Shown here one piece after another: positions 30,973 through 41,256 of a stretch of 64,000 nt of DNA. Within the stretch, counting starts at the first letter, position 1; each line of letters opens with the position of its first letter. The translations under genes were made by a program, and so were the position numbers. A model generated the notes under the pieces. The model was not told where the DNA came from and made no database searches. It was given only the letters and a program-made list of their open reading frames with translations. Origin of the DNA: Sphaerolaimus hirsutus (lineage: Eukaryota > Nematoda > Chromadorea > Monhysterida > Sphaerolaimidae). The stretch is taken from assembly GCA_964036195.1 (NCBI GenBank), contig OZ038459.1, positions 24,301,206 through 24,365,205 on the forward strand, given 5' to 3'.

Positions 30973-31075
30973 AGTGATGATGTCCGACTCCCGAGAAGGT
31001 AAGATGACCGCCTGAAGGTATGATGTCCGCCCGGACATCATACCTTCAGAAGGTAAGATGTCCAAGAAGGGAAAG
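30973..31075 (-). repeat. Right terminal inverted repeat with hairpin words
   Basis: Reverse complement matches the left terminus over about 80 bp with a few mismatches and single-base indels. It includes the perfect hairpin half GAAGGTATGATGTCCG / CGGACATCATACCTTC (31016-31047). It abuts the resumed gag sequence. Confidence 0.75.
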
Positions 31076-31083
31076 TTTCCGGG

Positions 31084-32165
31084 GTCCCAAAAAAAGTACT
31101 GAAAATGGCAGAAAGGTACTTTGGAGCAACCACGGACAGCCACATCACAATGGAGGACCCCGAAGATGAACCAGACGATGCAAGCATCAGCAACACACCA
31201 CTGATCCGCCCAAGCAAAATACTGCACACACAATACGTACCGACCCCTAGGCGGGACGTCAAAACGCAAAAACAAGCGCCCGATTTCACAGCCATGATGG
31301 ACATGCTGCAGCAGATGCAACAACAATTCATGCATCTTGAGCAACGAGTGGACCATGTGGCCAACCAAAAACAGCAAAGTGCAGACCCGCCGTCAAGCAG
31401 CGCAGCGGTAAATTTGAACCACCAGACCGATCCATGGTCGTGGGAAGCAGATGAGCGTTTGGACACATTACCACCAGGCTCCATATTGGAACAAATGATC
31501 GCATACATGGAGCTATACAAACTATCGCCAGGCGACGGATTGACACGACTCAGCTCACTCAAAATCCCGCAGGACAAAATGAGTGTAGGGCATGTTGCGT
31601 CAGCCGCAAAGAAACAAATTGAATTTGACGGCGACCAAAAAGGCAGCACTGGCCCATTCAAGTTCTGGCTGCACATGGTAATGCAGCAATCAATGGGCGT
31701 CCCAGAAGGCATGCAACAACTATTCTGGAATAACGTATTCATGCAGTGCCTAATGGGAAAGGCCAGAGAAAAATACTTGGCGATCCGCATTTCCAGGCGC
31801 CACGACATCCTGTACGTTGTTGAGAAGCCTACAGACAGGAGCACCAGGTCTACTCAGTGGCAGACTGGTACAACTTGAAAGCCACACCAGGGGAATCAGT
31901 ATCGTCCCTGCACACCCGGCTAAGCGCGGAGTTTTACCACATCAGTGAGACCATGTCCGACAAGGACCGCGAACAAATGATCGGGGACAAACTATTCTCA
32001 GAAGTCCCAAAACTAGTGCCCTCTTCATGTTGGTACATGTGGCCTACCCGCTGGATGGACAAGGCGTGCACATTGAACAGGGCCATAACGCAAATGGACG
32101 CGGCGCGCGTCGAAGTGGAAAGAATGCGCACGCAACGCAAAGAGGAGCAAAGCCAGAAAAGCTGA
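31084..32165 (+). pseudogene. gag: gag, main part, frameshifted
   Basis: Resumes 3' of the giant element. A charged, Gln-rich stretch that could form a coiled coil (MMDMLQQMQQQFMHLEQRVD) is followed by a capsid-like part (GPFKFWLHMVMQQSMGVPEG; AREKYLAI). The reading frame then changes near 31800-31860 and continues (YNLKATPGESVSSLHTRLSA), ending in a TGA at 32163-32165. Gag packages retroelement RNA in cytoplasmic particles. Split by the 23-kb insert, frameshifted and prematurely stopped, it cannot give a full product. Position between LTR and protease supports the call. Confidence 0.75.
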
Positions 32166-32288
32166 CAAAGATATGGCTGGGACTGAAATTGGCAAGGAGA
32201 GCAGCGCAGCACGGACCAGAAGTGGCAACAGGAGCAAAAAGCCTACAAATCCACCGAAGAGGAAACCCAAGACGCAGCGCGCGCTACG

Positions 32289-32951
32289 ATGGATCCAAAA
32301 GATTACAAGGGCACATGGTGCACATACTACCTGCACAGAAACCCAATGATGCACCACCCCAGTAAATGCTTCATCAACCCAGCATCACCAGAATTCAAAC
32401 CAGACCACGCACAAACCATCAGGCAGAACAACAAGAGACAAGGGAAGACCGATGAAAAAGCCAAACAGATTATGGCTCGCAAATGCGCAGAACTTGGAAT
32501 CTCCATGAACGAAGAGCCTGAGGTAGTGAGTCGGTACACAACGGAAACGGGAGACGAAAAACTGTCTGACATTGAGAGCGATGAAGAGTGGGGAGACATA
32601 GAAGATTGGGTACCCGGAATCGCAAGCACAAAGGTGGAAGAAGTGGAATACAGCAAATTAACAACCAACCCAGACCCAATGGCCACGATCACGATACACG
32701 GCGTCCCAGTCAGAGGACACATTGACACATGATGCAACATCGGACTATTCATCGAAGACACCACGCTGGAGTCAATCTGGGCAAAAGCCAACCTAAATCC
32801 AACAGTAGAACGACAAAAATTCCGCTCGTATACCGGCAGTCACATTCGCACATCGGGAAATATTATAAAAGGCAAATGGCTGCCGATCTATGACGTCACA
32901 GCGACACATGAAACACCAGACGGGATCAGTCACGAAGACACACTCCCAGCA
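32289..32951 (+). pseudogene. pol: Zinc-finger-like and protease region of pol, stop in active site
   Basis: In frame with RT. It starts with a Cys/His stretch (WCTYYLHRNPMMHHPSKC) resembling the unorthodox zinc-binding segment of some Ty3/gypsy gag-pol proteins, followed by an acidic linker. The aspartic protease motif follows: GVPVRGHIDT, then TGA at 32730-32732, then CNIGLF. Retroviral-type proteases have D-T/S-G here, and TGA is one base from GGA, so a nonsense change has hit the active-site glycine. The frame reopens after it (FRSYTGSHIR) and runs on to RT. Confidence 0.78.
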
Positions 32952-34447
32952 GTGGTAAAACTGTCAGAGTTTTTACCACCAGCAGACCCCCTACTGATCG
33001 GCCGAGCCGCAATTTGGGGCGACCTCCAAATAGTGAAAACAGCCCACCAAGAACTAGAGAGACTGTCACAAGAATTCACGGAAACCACAGGAGTGCGGAA
33101 AACAGAAGAAACTGAAAACGCAACATTTCGCACAGCAAATGTGCACACCGTGCAAAACGTTACAATTCTGGCGGGACAACAATATCAAGTCAAAGTCGGC
33201 CTTGATAAGCAAACGACGCTACCAACACATGCAGCAGACGGCTCACAAGTAGCGTACACAATCGACCCGTTTGTCAGAAATTGGGAAGGAGCGCTGACAG
33301 AAACGATACCGGGAATCACATGTGACGCCATTTTTCACACATCAAGTGAGTGGCTAGCAGAGGCAGATTTTCCAATGTATGTCACAAACACCACAGGACG
33401 AGACCAACATATCCCAGCATACACAAAAATCGCTGAAGTGTTTACCACAACGCACGTACTGGTGGCAGACGAAACGGAACACGAAACAGCGCAAGGAACC
33501 AAAGAATTGCCCACACCGCCAGAACCAGTGCAAGAGACACCAACAGAAAGAAAACTGACAGAAGATGAACAGCAACAAATTAACAAAATTTGGACGCGAT
33601 TTCCAAAAGAAAGCCAAAATGCGCTCCCAGGAAATTTGCGTGAGCGATTCAAAAATCTGCTGGCCCAACAAAAAAGCCTGTTCAGCCTCAGCGAATATGA
33701 CATAGGGGAAACCCAAGTCACGGAGCATGTCATTGAGTTGGTGCCAGGCACCGAACCAATAAAATGTGCAGCCCGATTTGAAACACCGCCAAAAAGGGCA
33801 TTTGTGTGGAAAACAATCGACGAAATGACAAAGAAAAAACTGATTGTGCCATCAGCATCACCATGGGAATTTCCCCTAGTGATCGTTCCCAAAGGAAAAT
33901 CAGACTACCAACTTTGTCTAGACTTTCGGAAACTGAACGACGTCACGGTACGCGACGCGTATCCACTACCACGAATTTCGGACATGTTCCAACAAATGAG
34001 CGGGCGGGGAATATTTTCAACAATGGACGCCAGCTTCGGGTATTACAATGTAACCATCTCAGACCCAGCAACCAGAGACATGGTGTCATTTGTGTGCAGC
34101 AAAGGGCAATACAGTTACACCCGCTTGCCGCTAGGCCTAAAAAACGCGGGGGTGAGTTTCCAGAGACTCATGGATTGCGTACTAACAGGATTAAACCGCG
34201 AGCCAGAACGCCCAGCATTTTTTGCATACATCGACGATTGCCTGGTGGCCAGCAACGAACCAGAAGAACACCTGCAACACCTGGTCCAGTTATTTCACAG
34301 ACTCAAATGGGCAGGAATCAGATTGAAGCCCGAAAAATGCCATTTCTTTTGCACAGAAGTAAAATTCTTGGGATTCGAACTCAGCAAAAACGGCATCGCG
34401 CCGAAGCGGAGCAACATCGCCACAATTTTGGAAATGGCCACACCAAC
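32952..34447 (+). pseudogene. pol: Reverse transcriptase of Ty3/gypsy pol
   Basis: Long open frame with RT landmarks in order: DFRKLNDVTVRDAYPLPRI, FSTMDASFGYYNV (first catalytic Asp), RLPLGLKNAGVSFQRLMD, and YIDD (34228-34239) with the two further catalytic Asp, then KCHFF and VKFLGFELS. It copies element RNA into DNA. The N-terminal 250 residues are a protease-RT linker rich in Thr/Glu. The frame ends inside the 302-bp insertion at 34448. The YIDD box and the order of domains place it in Ty3/gypsy. Downstream RNase H is in the same frame once the insertion and one 8-bp duplication are discounted. Confidence 0.93.
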
Positions 34448-34749
34448 ACAGCAAAAAATGCGCTGGTGATCTGCCGTGATCTGCGGTGAAGTGCCTTCAC
34501 GCAGACGCTCGCAGGCACTTCAACGCACTTCACGAATAACAGATTTTTTATTTCTGTAAACAATTGAGTAAACGAATCCGTGAAGTGTCGGTGAAGTGCA
34601 TTCCAACGGTGATCAGGCGTGATCAGGCTCTGAAGTGTGATCACGAGCGGTGAAGTGCCTGGTGATCAGGCGTGATCAGGGTCTGAAGTGTGATCACAAG
34701 AGGCACTTCAGACCACTTCAGTGCACTTCACGAGCACATTATTTGCTGT
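34448..34749. mobile_element. 302-bp MITE with GAAGTG-iterated core inside pol
   Basis: Ends ACAGCAAAAAATGCGCT and complement ATTATTTGCTGT, flanked by ACACCAAC and GCAACAAC (6 of 8 match). Discounting 310 bp brings RT and RNase H into the same frame (310 = 3n+1), confirming an 8-bp duplication. Interior is iterated GTGAAGTG / CACTTC and GTGATCAGGC. Two related copies lie at 58404-59173. Confidence 0.9.
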
Positions 34750-34757
34750 GCAACAAC

Positions 34758-35529
34758 CAACCAAGAAATAAAAACATTTCTGGGGAAGGCGGGCTACTTC
34801 AGCCAACACATCCCAGGTTTTCATCGGATGGCTGCGCCATTGAATGAAATGGCAAAAGGAAAGTACCGAGTCAAAAAAAACGACCCGATACCAGCACACA
34901 GTAATTGGACCACAGAAGCGAAAAACGTGTATGAAACACTGAAACTGAAACTCAGCAAAGCACCAGTACTGGCGCACCCAGACAGGTCCAAGGAATATTA
35001 CCTGTACACAGATGCATGTGACATCGGCCTGGGGGCAGTACTGATGCAGAAAGACAGCAAAAACCCAGATCAACTCAGACCAGTCTCATTCATATCCAAG
35101 CGATTACCGACCACACACAAAAATTGGTCAACCATTGAAAAGGAAGCACTAGCATGCACTTGGGCACTGGATAGACTGGGGGATTACATAGATGGGCAGA
35201 AAGTGATCCTAAGAACAGACCACAAGGCACTCGTCAACGCCCTGGTGAAACCAGCCCATGGCAAAATCAAGCGATGGACGCACCGCTGGGCAATGAGATT
35301 ATCACTCAAAGATCTATCAATAGAATATTGCCCAGGGGAGCAAAACGTAGTCGCGGATGCTCTGAGCCGAAACCCGATTGACGATCTCGACACAGCAGCA
35401 TTTCAAAGAGCAAGCAAGACCATCAGGATCCCAATCGAAGAACTATGCCCGCACATGTCCCGCTGCACACAGTCAACAATTGACTGGGGGAAAGAACAGA
35501 ACAAAGATCCAGAGTGCACGAAACTGTGA
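34758..35529 (+). pseudogene. pol: RNase H of Ty3/gypsy pol
   Basis: Begins with the RT thumb/connection (FLGKAGYFSQHIPGF). RNase H carboxylates are visible: YLYTDACDIGLGAVL, STIEKEALACTWAL, LRTDHKAL and NVVADALSR. It degrades the RNA strand during reverse transcription. All four acidic residues are intact. The segment ends at TGA 35527-35529, in the same frame as integrase, so this stop alone separates them. Confidence 0.92.
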
Positions 35530-37152
35530 CAAAAAATAGAAAATAACGAGATCAACAATGCTCAGTTCACAATGGTCAACAAAACAATATATTACAGGGG
35601 ACCACAGGGACCGCAACCGTTAGCACCAAAGCACATGCGCGAGTGGATTCTGAGCAAAGCACATGCGGGGCTGCTAGGCACACACGGGGGAGCGGAAAGA
35701 ATGGTGCAGCAAATCAGCCACGCGGCAGCCTGGCCACGCATGCGGCAGGAAGCCGAAGAGTGGACTAAACAGTGTCACATTTGCAAAATTACCAAAGACG
35801 GCCAACGCAAGGGTTTCAGCCCGTTGTTCCCGGTCAACCCGGGTACACAACCATGGCAAAAAATTGCAGTCGACACCACACCCATGCCAGACTACAATGG
35901 ACACAAGCACATGCTCGTCGCCGTTGATTACCTGACAAGGGCGGTAGCATTAGCACCCATTCGACAGCTGACGGGCGACGCGATAACACAAGCGTTAGAG
36001 CGATACATAATTCACCGCTTTGGACCGCCCACAGAAATAGTCAGTGACAATGGCACAGAATTTGTCAATAAAAACATGACACAACTCGCACAAAAATGGG
36101 GAATCAAATTGAGAACCACCACGCCATACCACTCACAATCCAACGGTTTGGCAGAGAGAGCAATACGGAGCGTAGAGCAACTAACACGGCAATGGGTAGC
36201 CCAAAATGCCAACTCTCGAAATTGGCCCGCAGCTTTACCAGAAATTTCCCTCCAAATGAATGTCGCGTACAACCGAGATGTAGCACACGCCCCATTTGAG
36301 TTACTATTTGGCTACATGCCAACATTTCTCAACGGAACCGACATTAAAAACCAAACAAACAGTGATGAGGTCCAACAGGGCCCGCCCAGCAGCAACACGC
36401 GGTTGCAAACAACGTTACGAGCACTAGCGACAAGTATTCCCACCGCAGCAAAGCGGCAGGGGCAGCTGCAACAACTTTGGCAACAAGCCAAGACACAACT
36501 GCAAAACGCCCAGAATCGGTACAAGCGAGCGCATGATAAAAAACCGGGAACACAGTTGCAAATCGGGGATCGAGTGTATAAAGACACCCGATGGGGAATG
36601 TCCACAGAACAGAAAATTCAGCCATTACGCACAGGACCATACACAATCATTGGGATGGACCTTTTGGATATGGGGGATCATATCCAAAGGACACCTGTGG
36701 ATACACTTGTACACATGAGAAAAATAGAAACTGAAAAAATAAAAAACTCTGACACAGCAACGGCGTCAGAACAGCTGAACAACATGGCGTCAAACACCAA
36801 CGGCGGCAAGGCGAGCGAGGGAGAAAACACACGCAGACGCCCCCCCACATCGGCTACCGTCCACGCACCGCCCACGCAAGAATCGCACCTGCCACGACTG
36901 GCGCCATGCAGACAGCATACGCCGGTGCAATGGGTGGGTTGTGTGCGACATGTCCAGGTAGTCCACACCGACCCGGGAAATACACACCAACCCCCCAAAC
37001 CCAGGCGCCAGTGTCTGAGCAGCAAGACCGCGCGCAAATCCAACTGGTGCAGACGGTGGCCCGAGTCCGGTCGGTGGTGGTTCCGCCAGCGACAAACGAA
37101 CTGCAGCACAGCACGGCCACTAACAGATCAGGTGGGGTCAAACAGACAGTGA
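35530..37152 (+). pseudogene. pol: Integrase of Ty3/gypsy pol
   Basis: N-terminal HHCC zinc module (KAHAGLLGTHGGAERM ... CHICK), catalytic core with DDE residues: IAVDTTPMPDY, IVSDNGTEFVNKN and SQSNGLAERAIRSVEQ. A C-terminal GPY-like part (GDRVYKDTR, LRTGPYTIIGMDLL) follows, then a basic Pro-rich tail. Inserts the cDNA into host DNA. The core is intact, with the upstream TGA as the main defect. No chromodomain is evident. The last 247 bases overlap an extra frame in another phase. Confidence 0.92.
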
Positions 37153-38099
37153 ACAGTGATAAATCAGTGTTTTTGGCACACGGCCAAAATGGCGCCGTTT
37201 CAGACACGCGCGTCAAAAGGGCCGCCGTTCCGAGCCGGACCGCTAGCGCCGACCGCAAGGCAGCGGCCGTGCCGACCGGAAAAGGGAAAAGTAAGCCCGG
37301 ATACCGTGTATTTTGGAATAGTAAAATAACAAATGAACTCCGTCAAAATTTTGCAGAACGCAAACTAGCAACGGGGCCGGGGAAATCTTTGCTGCCGACG
37401 CCCAAACAGCCGCCAATGAAACTCGGTGAGAAGGTTTCTTTTGTGGCACAAACACGGGACAGAAATAAATCGACCCACCCCATTTCAGCAAACACTGAAG
37501 TCACAGACCTAAAAAACTGCGTGGCGTTGCTGTCGTGCGCCCTACAAAATCTCACATTGAATCCACAAGAGGCGGTTCCAATGCTAAGGTTGTTTTCAAA
37601 CGTGGAAGCACACATAATCGCAAATGAAAAAACCCTGCGGACACTCAGGTGGTTGTTGAACGCCGAGCACCGAGTCCGCGGCGAGCGCGACGCTCTGCGC
37701 AGCCAGGTCGCGCAGCAGCAAGCAGAATTGCAAAGCGCCTAGATCGAGGCCGCCGCCGCCAAATGCCGCACAGACGCGTTAGCCGCTGAACTTGTTTCAA
37801 TGAAAAAACACGCCGGACACCCACAGCCAGTCAGCAACCCAGCACCGGCACCGGAACCGGAACCGGAGCCGGAACTCGACTACGAAGGGCTCAGCGGCGA
37901 TGATTTGCTGCCGCCCAGCCCGCCCAAGGTAAACGGGAATATGCCGTTTTTCCTGTTTACCCGGCTGCACCCGCTGTTGTCCCCACTACAGCCGCGCCGC
38001 AACGCCACACCGCTGGGCGACAGCTCGGCCGAGGACAACACACCCGCCGACGTACCTACCACTAGCTTCAAGAAAAGGCGCGTCAGCAAGAAAAAATAA
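36906..38099 (+). pseudogene. Extra ORF 3' of integrase (ORF3), one in-frame stop
   Basis: A frame of 398 codons starting at ATG 36906, in a different phase from pol, interrupted only by TAG 37740-37742 and ending at TAA 38097-38099, before the 3' LTR. The Thr/Pro/Gln-rich start is followed by a basic middle (KGKSKPGYRVFWNSKITNEL), a Leu-rich helix (VALLSCALQNLTLNPQEAVP), a coiled-coil-like part (RGERDALRSQVAQQQAELQS), a Pro-Glu repeat (PAPEPEPEPEL) and a basic tail (KKRRVSKKK) like a nuclear localisation signal. No signal peptide or membrane segment, so it is not env-like. I do not recognise the family. It may be an accessory nucleic-acid-binding or nuclear-import factor of this lineage. Confidence 0.6.
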
Positions 38100-38389
38100 A
38101 AGGACAGTTTTGATTGGGAATTTTTCCGTGTGGCGAGTAAAAGTCAGAGTGATGTTTCAGTTTTTTTTTGTAAATTTTGAGCTGTCAGTTGACAAGAACA
38201 TTTATTTATTTACTCACATTCTAACTACACTCACTATTTATTACCTTATTTATTTTCCTACCGGTTGACGTTCGATTTTTTTACGGGTATTTTTTTAATT
38301 TTATTCACACTTTTCAAATTTACGGGTTGAGATGCAGATACAGGTTTTTTTTCTTTGATTTTTGATTTTGTCAGCCCCTCACGTGTCTT

Positions 38390-38398
38390 GAGGGGGGG
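38390..38398 (+). promoter_or_regulatory. Polypurine tract
   Basis: GAGGGGGGG directly before the 3' LTR, the expected plus-strand primer. Confidence 0.75.
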
Positions 38399-38821
38399 TG
38401 TCGCCCGCTGTGAAGTGAGTGAATAATTTCGGTACACTTTTTGCGTGACGGTGCAGCCGATGCACCGTCCAAGTTGAACCCGCAATTTCGATGTTTCACA
38501 CCAAGTTGGGTAGGTAGCAAAATGCACTTTATATTTACTTTGTGTTCATTGTTCGTTTTCCTCAATTCATTTGCCCCCCGGGGCCGATCCATGAATACGA
38601 AGAAACATTTTTGACTTCACTTGTCGCTTGGCGACTGTGAATTGATAAACGAAACATTTGCATCACATACAAACGTTTTCTTCGGTCACCCAGCACCTGT
38701 GGAGTTGACACTTCAATAGTGGAGTTGGCCCGTCAATAGTCCACGCGCTGGTCTCAAAAATCAAATACTTGCGCCACGGTAGCACGACCGCCCATTTCGC
38801 TCTACTACCGTGCGTGCAACA
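38399..38821 (+). repeat. 3' LTR of the Ty3/gypsy element
   Basis: 423 bp, TGTCGCCCGC...CAACA; same as the 5' LTR apart from scattered substitutions, a short change near the start (GCTGTGAAGTGAG versus GCTCGGGCGAG) and about 16 extra bases near 38711-38730. Followed by GTAT. Confidence 0.88.
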
Positions 38822-38825
38822 GTAT

Positions 38826-38849
38826 AAAGCTAGCTGGACATTACCCCTC
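38826..38849. mobile_element. Displaced right end of the intron TIR element
   Basis: AAAGCTAGCTGGACATTACC complements the left terminus at 6870-6896. Together with 7080-7157 it forms the right arm of the element that the retrotransposon split. Confidence 0.75.
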
Positions 38850-38866
38850 TCTCTGTTGTTTGCCAG

Positions 38867-39014
38867 ATTGACCACTCAGATGGCGGTGCGGCCACCACTG
38901 CTTGCTCCAAAAAACTGGACCAGCAGTTGACATCGCTGCTCGGTATGATGCGCGATTTTGTCGCAGAGCAGCGCATGTTCATCAAGGAACAGAAAGATGC
39001 TAACAAGGCCAAGG
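38867..39014 (+). CDS. Host-gene exon G, coiled-coil-like
   Basis: Acceptor TGTTGTTTGCCAG and donor AAGG/GTTTGT. It encodes 49 residues (SKKLDQQLTSLLGMMRDFVA, EQRMFIKEQKDANKAK), strongly helical and likely coiled coil. Phase 0 at its start matches exon F (6665-6842), on the other side of the 32-kb nested transposon stack. This implies both belong to one gene whose tiny intron was invaded. Family unknown. Confidence 0.6.
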
Positions 39015-39044
39015 GTTTGTATCCAGGGGTCTCGAATGTGGGGG

Positions 39045-39425
39045 GTGGGGGGTTTACCCCCTCAATCTGCCCAGCTATCTATCTATCCTGGAGGCAGCTC
39101 AGCTATCTATCTTTCCTGGAGGCAAAACTTTGTGCTAGTACCCCATAAACCCCCCAAACCATACATTTTCACCTCCAAAATACTAGTTTTTGTTCTTATT
39201 TTACTATTTTCAGCTATTTTTAGTACTATATGCTCTTGTATACCCATTTTGAGCTATTTTACACCTACTTTTAGTGACTTTTCTCCCTTTTCTTCCTTCT
39301 ACATCCAAAAATAGCTTATATATCAAATTTCCCCAAACCCCTTACCCCTTTCCTCCAGTTTTTTCCAGCTATCTATCTATCTATCTCAAAGACCACTCAG
39401 CTATCTATCCAACCACTCGGAGGGT
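39045..39425. repeat. CAGCTATCTATC repeat, long copy
   Basis: Blocks of CAGCTATCTATC at both ends around a CT-rich core, with a GGGGGG/CCCCCC tract near 39045. An inverted copy lies at 41930-42250. Probably another iterated-word element. Confidence 0.6.
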
Positions 39426-39478
39426 TAAAATTCAAGATACCCCTGTTTGTATTTGTTCATTTGGATGCGTATATGTAG

Positions 39479-39641
39479 GGTTGAAATGAATATCGCTGGG
39501 GCCTTGAGAAGGTCACATTTCAGCAGAATGCGCCCAAAACGGGTGCGGCTGCTCAAAACGCTTCCCACCAATGCCATGGGGTTGGTGTGTGGCAACAAAA
39601 ATTTTTATGTGAAATGCGTCAATGAAATGTTTGTAATGTGA
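39479..39641 (+). CDS. Candidate terminal exon, basic
   Basis: After acceptor TATATGTAG, an open frame ending in TGA encodes a basic stretch (ALRRSHFSRMRPKRVRLLKT) then VCGNKNFYVKCVNEMF. It could be the 3' exon of the host gene, but its phase (needs two leftover bases) does not match exon G (leaves one). An intervening exon or a different gene is possible. Confidence 0.3.
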
Positions 39642-39814
39642 AAATTATAACGCTGCCTCACACGTAACATGGTTTTTTTTATACCTTGACGATCTCGCCT
39701 CACACAAGTAAATACAATTAAAATATTTATGAGCATAAAAAATGTGCTGTCAATATAAAATACAAACTCAAATAAGGTACATGACATCATAAATGTTCCT
39801 AAACTTGGCACCAC

Positions 39815-40108
39815 ATAAACAAAATGGTGTTCTTTTTTCCAGTGTAATACTACTAATATTGAATTATTGATTAATTAATTTACAATGAAAATAATACCAA
39901 TTTTCTCATTGAATTTTGTAAGTAATGCATGCCCAAGTTATATATGTATTGTTTACATGCGCAGAGAGATTCTGCATAAAGAACCTACTTTTGCAAAGTG
40001 TCTTCCACTTTGAATTGGAAATTTTTCACTGCCCACCCTCTCCTGTACCCACTGCAGCATTGTTTGTATCTACATTGAAAACTTTCAAATAGTACTTTAA
40101 ATATAGAC
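39815..40108. other. No gene recognised
   Basis: AT-rich sequence without coding or TIR signal. Confidence 0.4.
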
Positions 40109-40747
40109 TAGGGTTGGCCGATGTTTTTTTTAAACGTTTTTTTTTAAACATGACGTTCAAAAATATAAAAAAAACATCAACCAAAATTTTTAGTAATATG
40201 CACTAGGTATTTTGCTAAATTTTTGCGCAAGCGTGCAATCTCACACACAAATTGACATTGGTGGTTGTTTTCATTGGTTTTGTGGCATTTTTAGTATCAA
40301 AGCATCCATTTCTATGTGCTACCATGGGTGAATACGCCATCATATGTTGCTGTAGTATATAATATTGAGGTAATGTGCTTCCATGTACCACCTTCAGTGT
40401 GTAACATCACGCCCAAAGTAAAAAACCTCCTTTTATAACCTTGTTTGATCACTATTCTGTGCCAAACTTCACCTGAAGGCATGAACATTTGACTATAAGT
40501 TGATATACAAACATGTTGACAAAAAATGGAAATTTTTGACACAAATCACCACTTATAATGCTATCCCATGGCACCACAGCAATTATATGGTCATATTTAA
40601 CATCACAGAGTATTGCCACTGTCTGATATACCTATGTATGTTGACACTAGGTCATATCTGGGAGCTTTAAAAAGAAAACGTTTTTGTTAAAAAACATTGT
40701 CTTTAAAAAAACATTGAGTTTAAAAAAAACGTTTTTTTCTGACCCTA
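40109..40747. mobile_element. hAT-like element, TAGGGTTGGCCGATG family, copy 2
   Basis: Same ends and unique core as 21957-22602. Flanks ATATAGAC and ATAGAC, consistent with an 8-bp duplication that lost two bases. Confidence 0.85.
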
Positions 40748-40791
40748 ATAGACATTAACTATTTTATTTGAATATTTTACATATGTCAAAA

Positions 40792-41256
40792 TTAAAGATG
40801 CATAAAATTAAAAATGCATACATTTGGTGCCTTGTCTTCCCTCCACAGCAAATGTATTGCACCTCTGACTTCTTTCAATACATCTGAAGACAACTGTGGC
40901 AAAATAGGCTGCTTCTGATAATGCCTTGCATCGGATTCTGACGCGCATGAGGTGTATGAATAATTTTCACATCTTTCTGAACTGACACACATGCATATGG
41001 TTTTACCATACAGTCAATCAAATTTATCAAAATATAGATGATTCATACCTATGGCACTTTTGACAGTACGAAAGTTGAGATTTGTGGCACACATCGTCAA
41101 AGTTTGTGACCCATAAGGTGATGGATAGCAAGCACGGAAATATGAATCCACATTGTAAACAATCTTATCGGCACAACTTCCCAAAATTTGACCTCCGAAC
41201 TTAAACAATCTCACTTGGCATTTTTTTCCAGCAACTGAAACTCTTGCTGGTGTAGG
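40792..41256 (-). CDS. Two-exon 3' end of an unknown gene
   Basis: Exons 41256-41049 and 40976-40792. Acceptors GATATTCAG and GTGTCAGTTCAG, donor ATAG/GTATGA, phase 1 at the junction and consistent on both sides. About 130 residues: RLFKFGGQILGSCADKIVYN, YFRACYPSPYGSQTLTMCAT, then SSDVLKEVRGAIHLLWREDK, ending in TAA. A second closer acceptor choice would break the frame. Upstream exons presumably lie 3' on the plus strand. No domain recognised. Confidence 0.55.

Larger units (their letters stand above)
7993..31075. mobile_element. Giant 23-kb TIR element carrying SET, TET-like and unknown genes
   Basis: The gag frame stops being retroviral-like at about 7993 and resumes at about 31084. Both junctions carry related inverted repeats of about 80 bp (left from CTTCCCTTCATGGACATC, right complement from CTTTCCCTTCTTGGACATC). 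Candidate target duplications are ATTCCAGG and TTTCCGGG (6 of 8 match), so the exact ends are uncertain by a few bases. Inside are a KMT5A-like SET exon, a TET/JBP-like exon, two further intron-containing genes and many smaller elements. No transposase was recognised, so the superfamily is unknown. Alternatives are serial nested insertion between two short copies of one MITE, or an assembly join. Confidence 0.65.
7158..38821 (+). mobile_element. Ty3/gypsy LTR retrotransposon, defective, with nested 23-kb insert
   Basis: LTRs at 7158-7564 and 38399-38821 begin TGTCGCCCGC and end CAACA. Flanking GTAT on both sides (7154-7157, 38822-38825) is a 4-bp target duplication. Between them lie gag, protease, RT, RNase H, integrase (the Ty3/gypsy order) and an additional 3' frame. 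Without insertions it would be roughly 8.3 kb. Gag is split at about 7993-31075 by a large DNA segment, and pol at 34448-34749 by a small element. LTRs differ by scattered substitutions and two indels (a few bases near the start, about 16 bases around 38711), so it is old enough to have diverged. Confidence 0.9.

Noticed and set aside
7993-31075. Polinton/Maverick identity of the giant element
   Set aside because: No protein-primed polymerase, retroviral-like integrase, capsid or ATPase genes seen, and ends do not start with the usual AG.
31038-31844. 268-codon minus-strand frame opposite gag
   Set aside because: Antisense shadow of gag; Cys/Ser-rich as expected for the complement.
36906-38099. 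Envelope gene for the gypsy element
   Set aside because: No signal peptide, membrane anchor or furin-like site; coiled-coil and nuclear-tail features instead.
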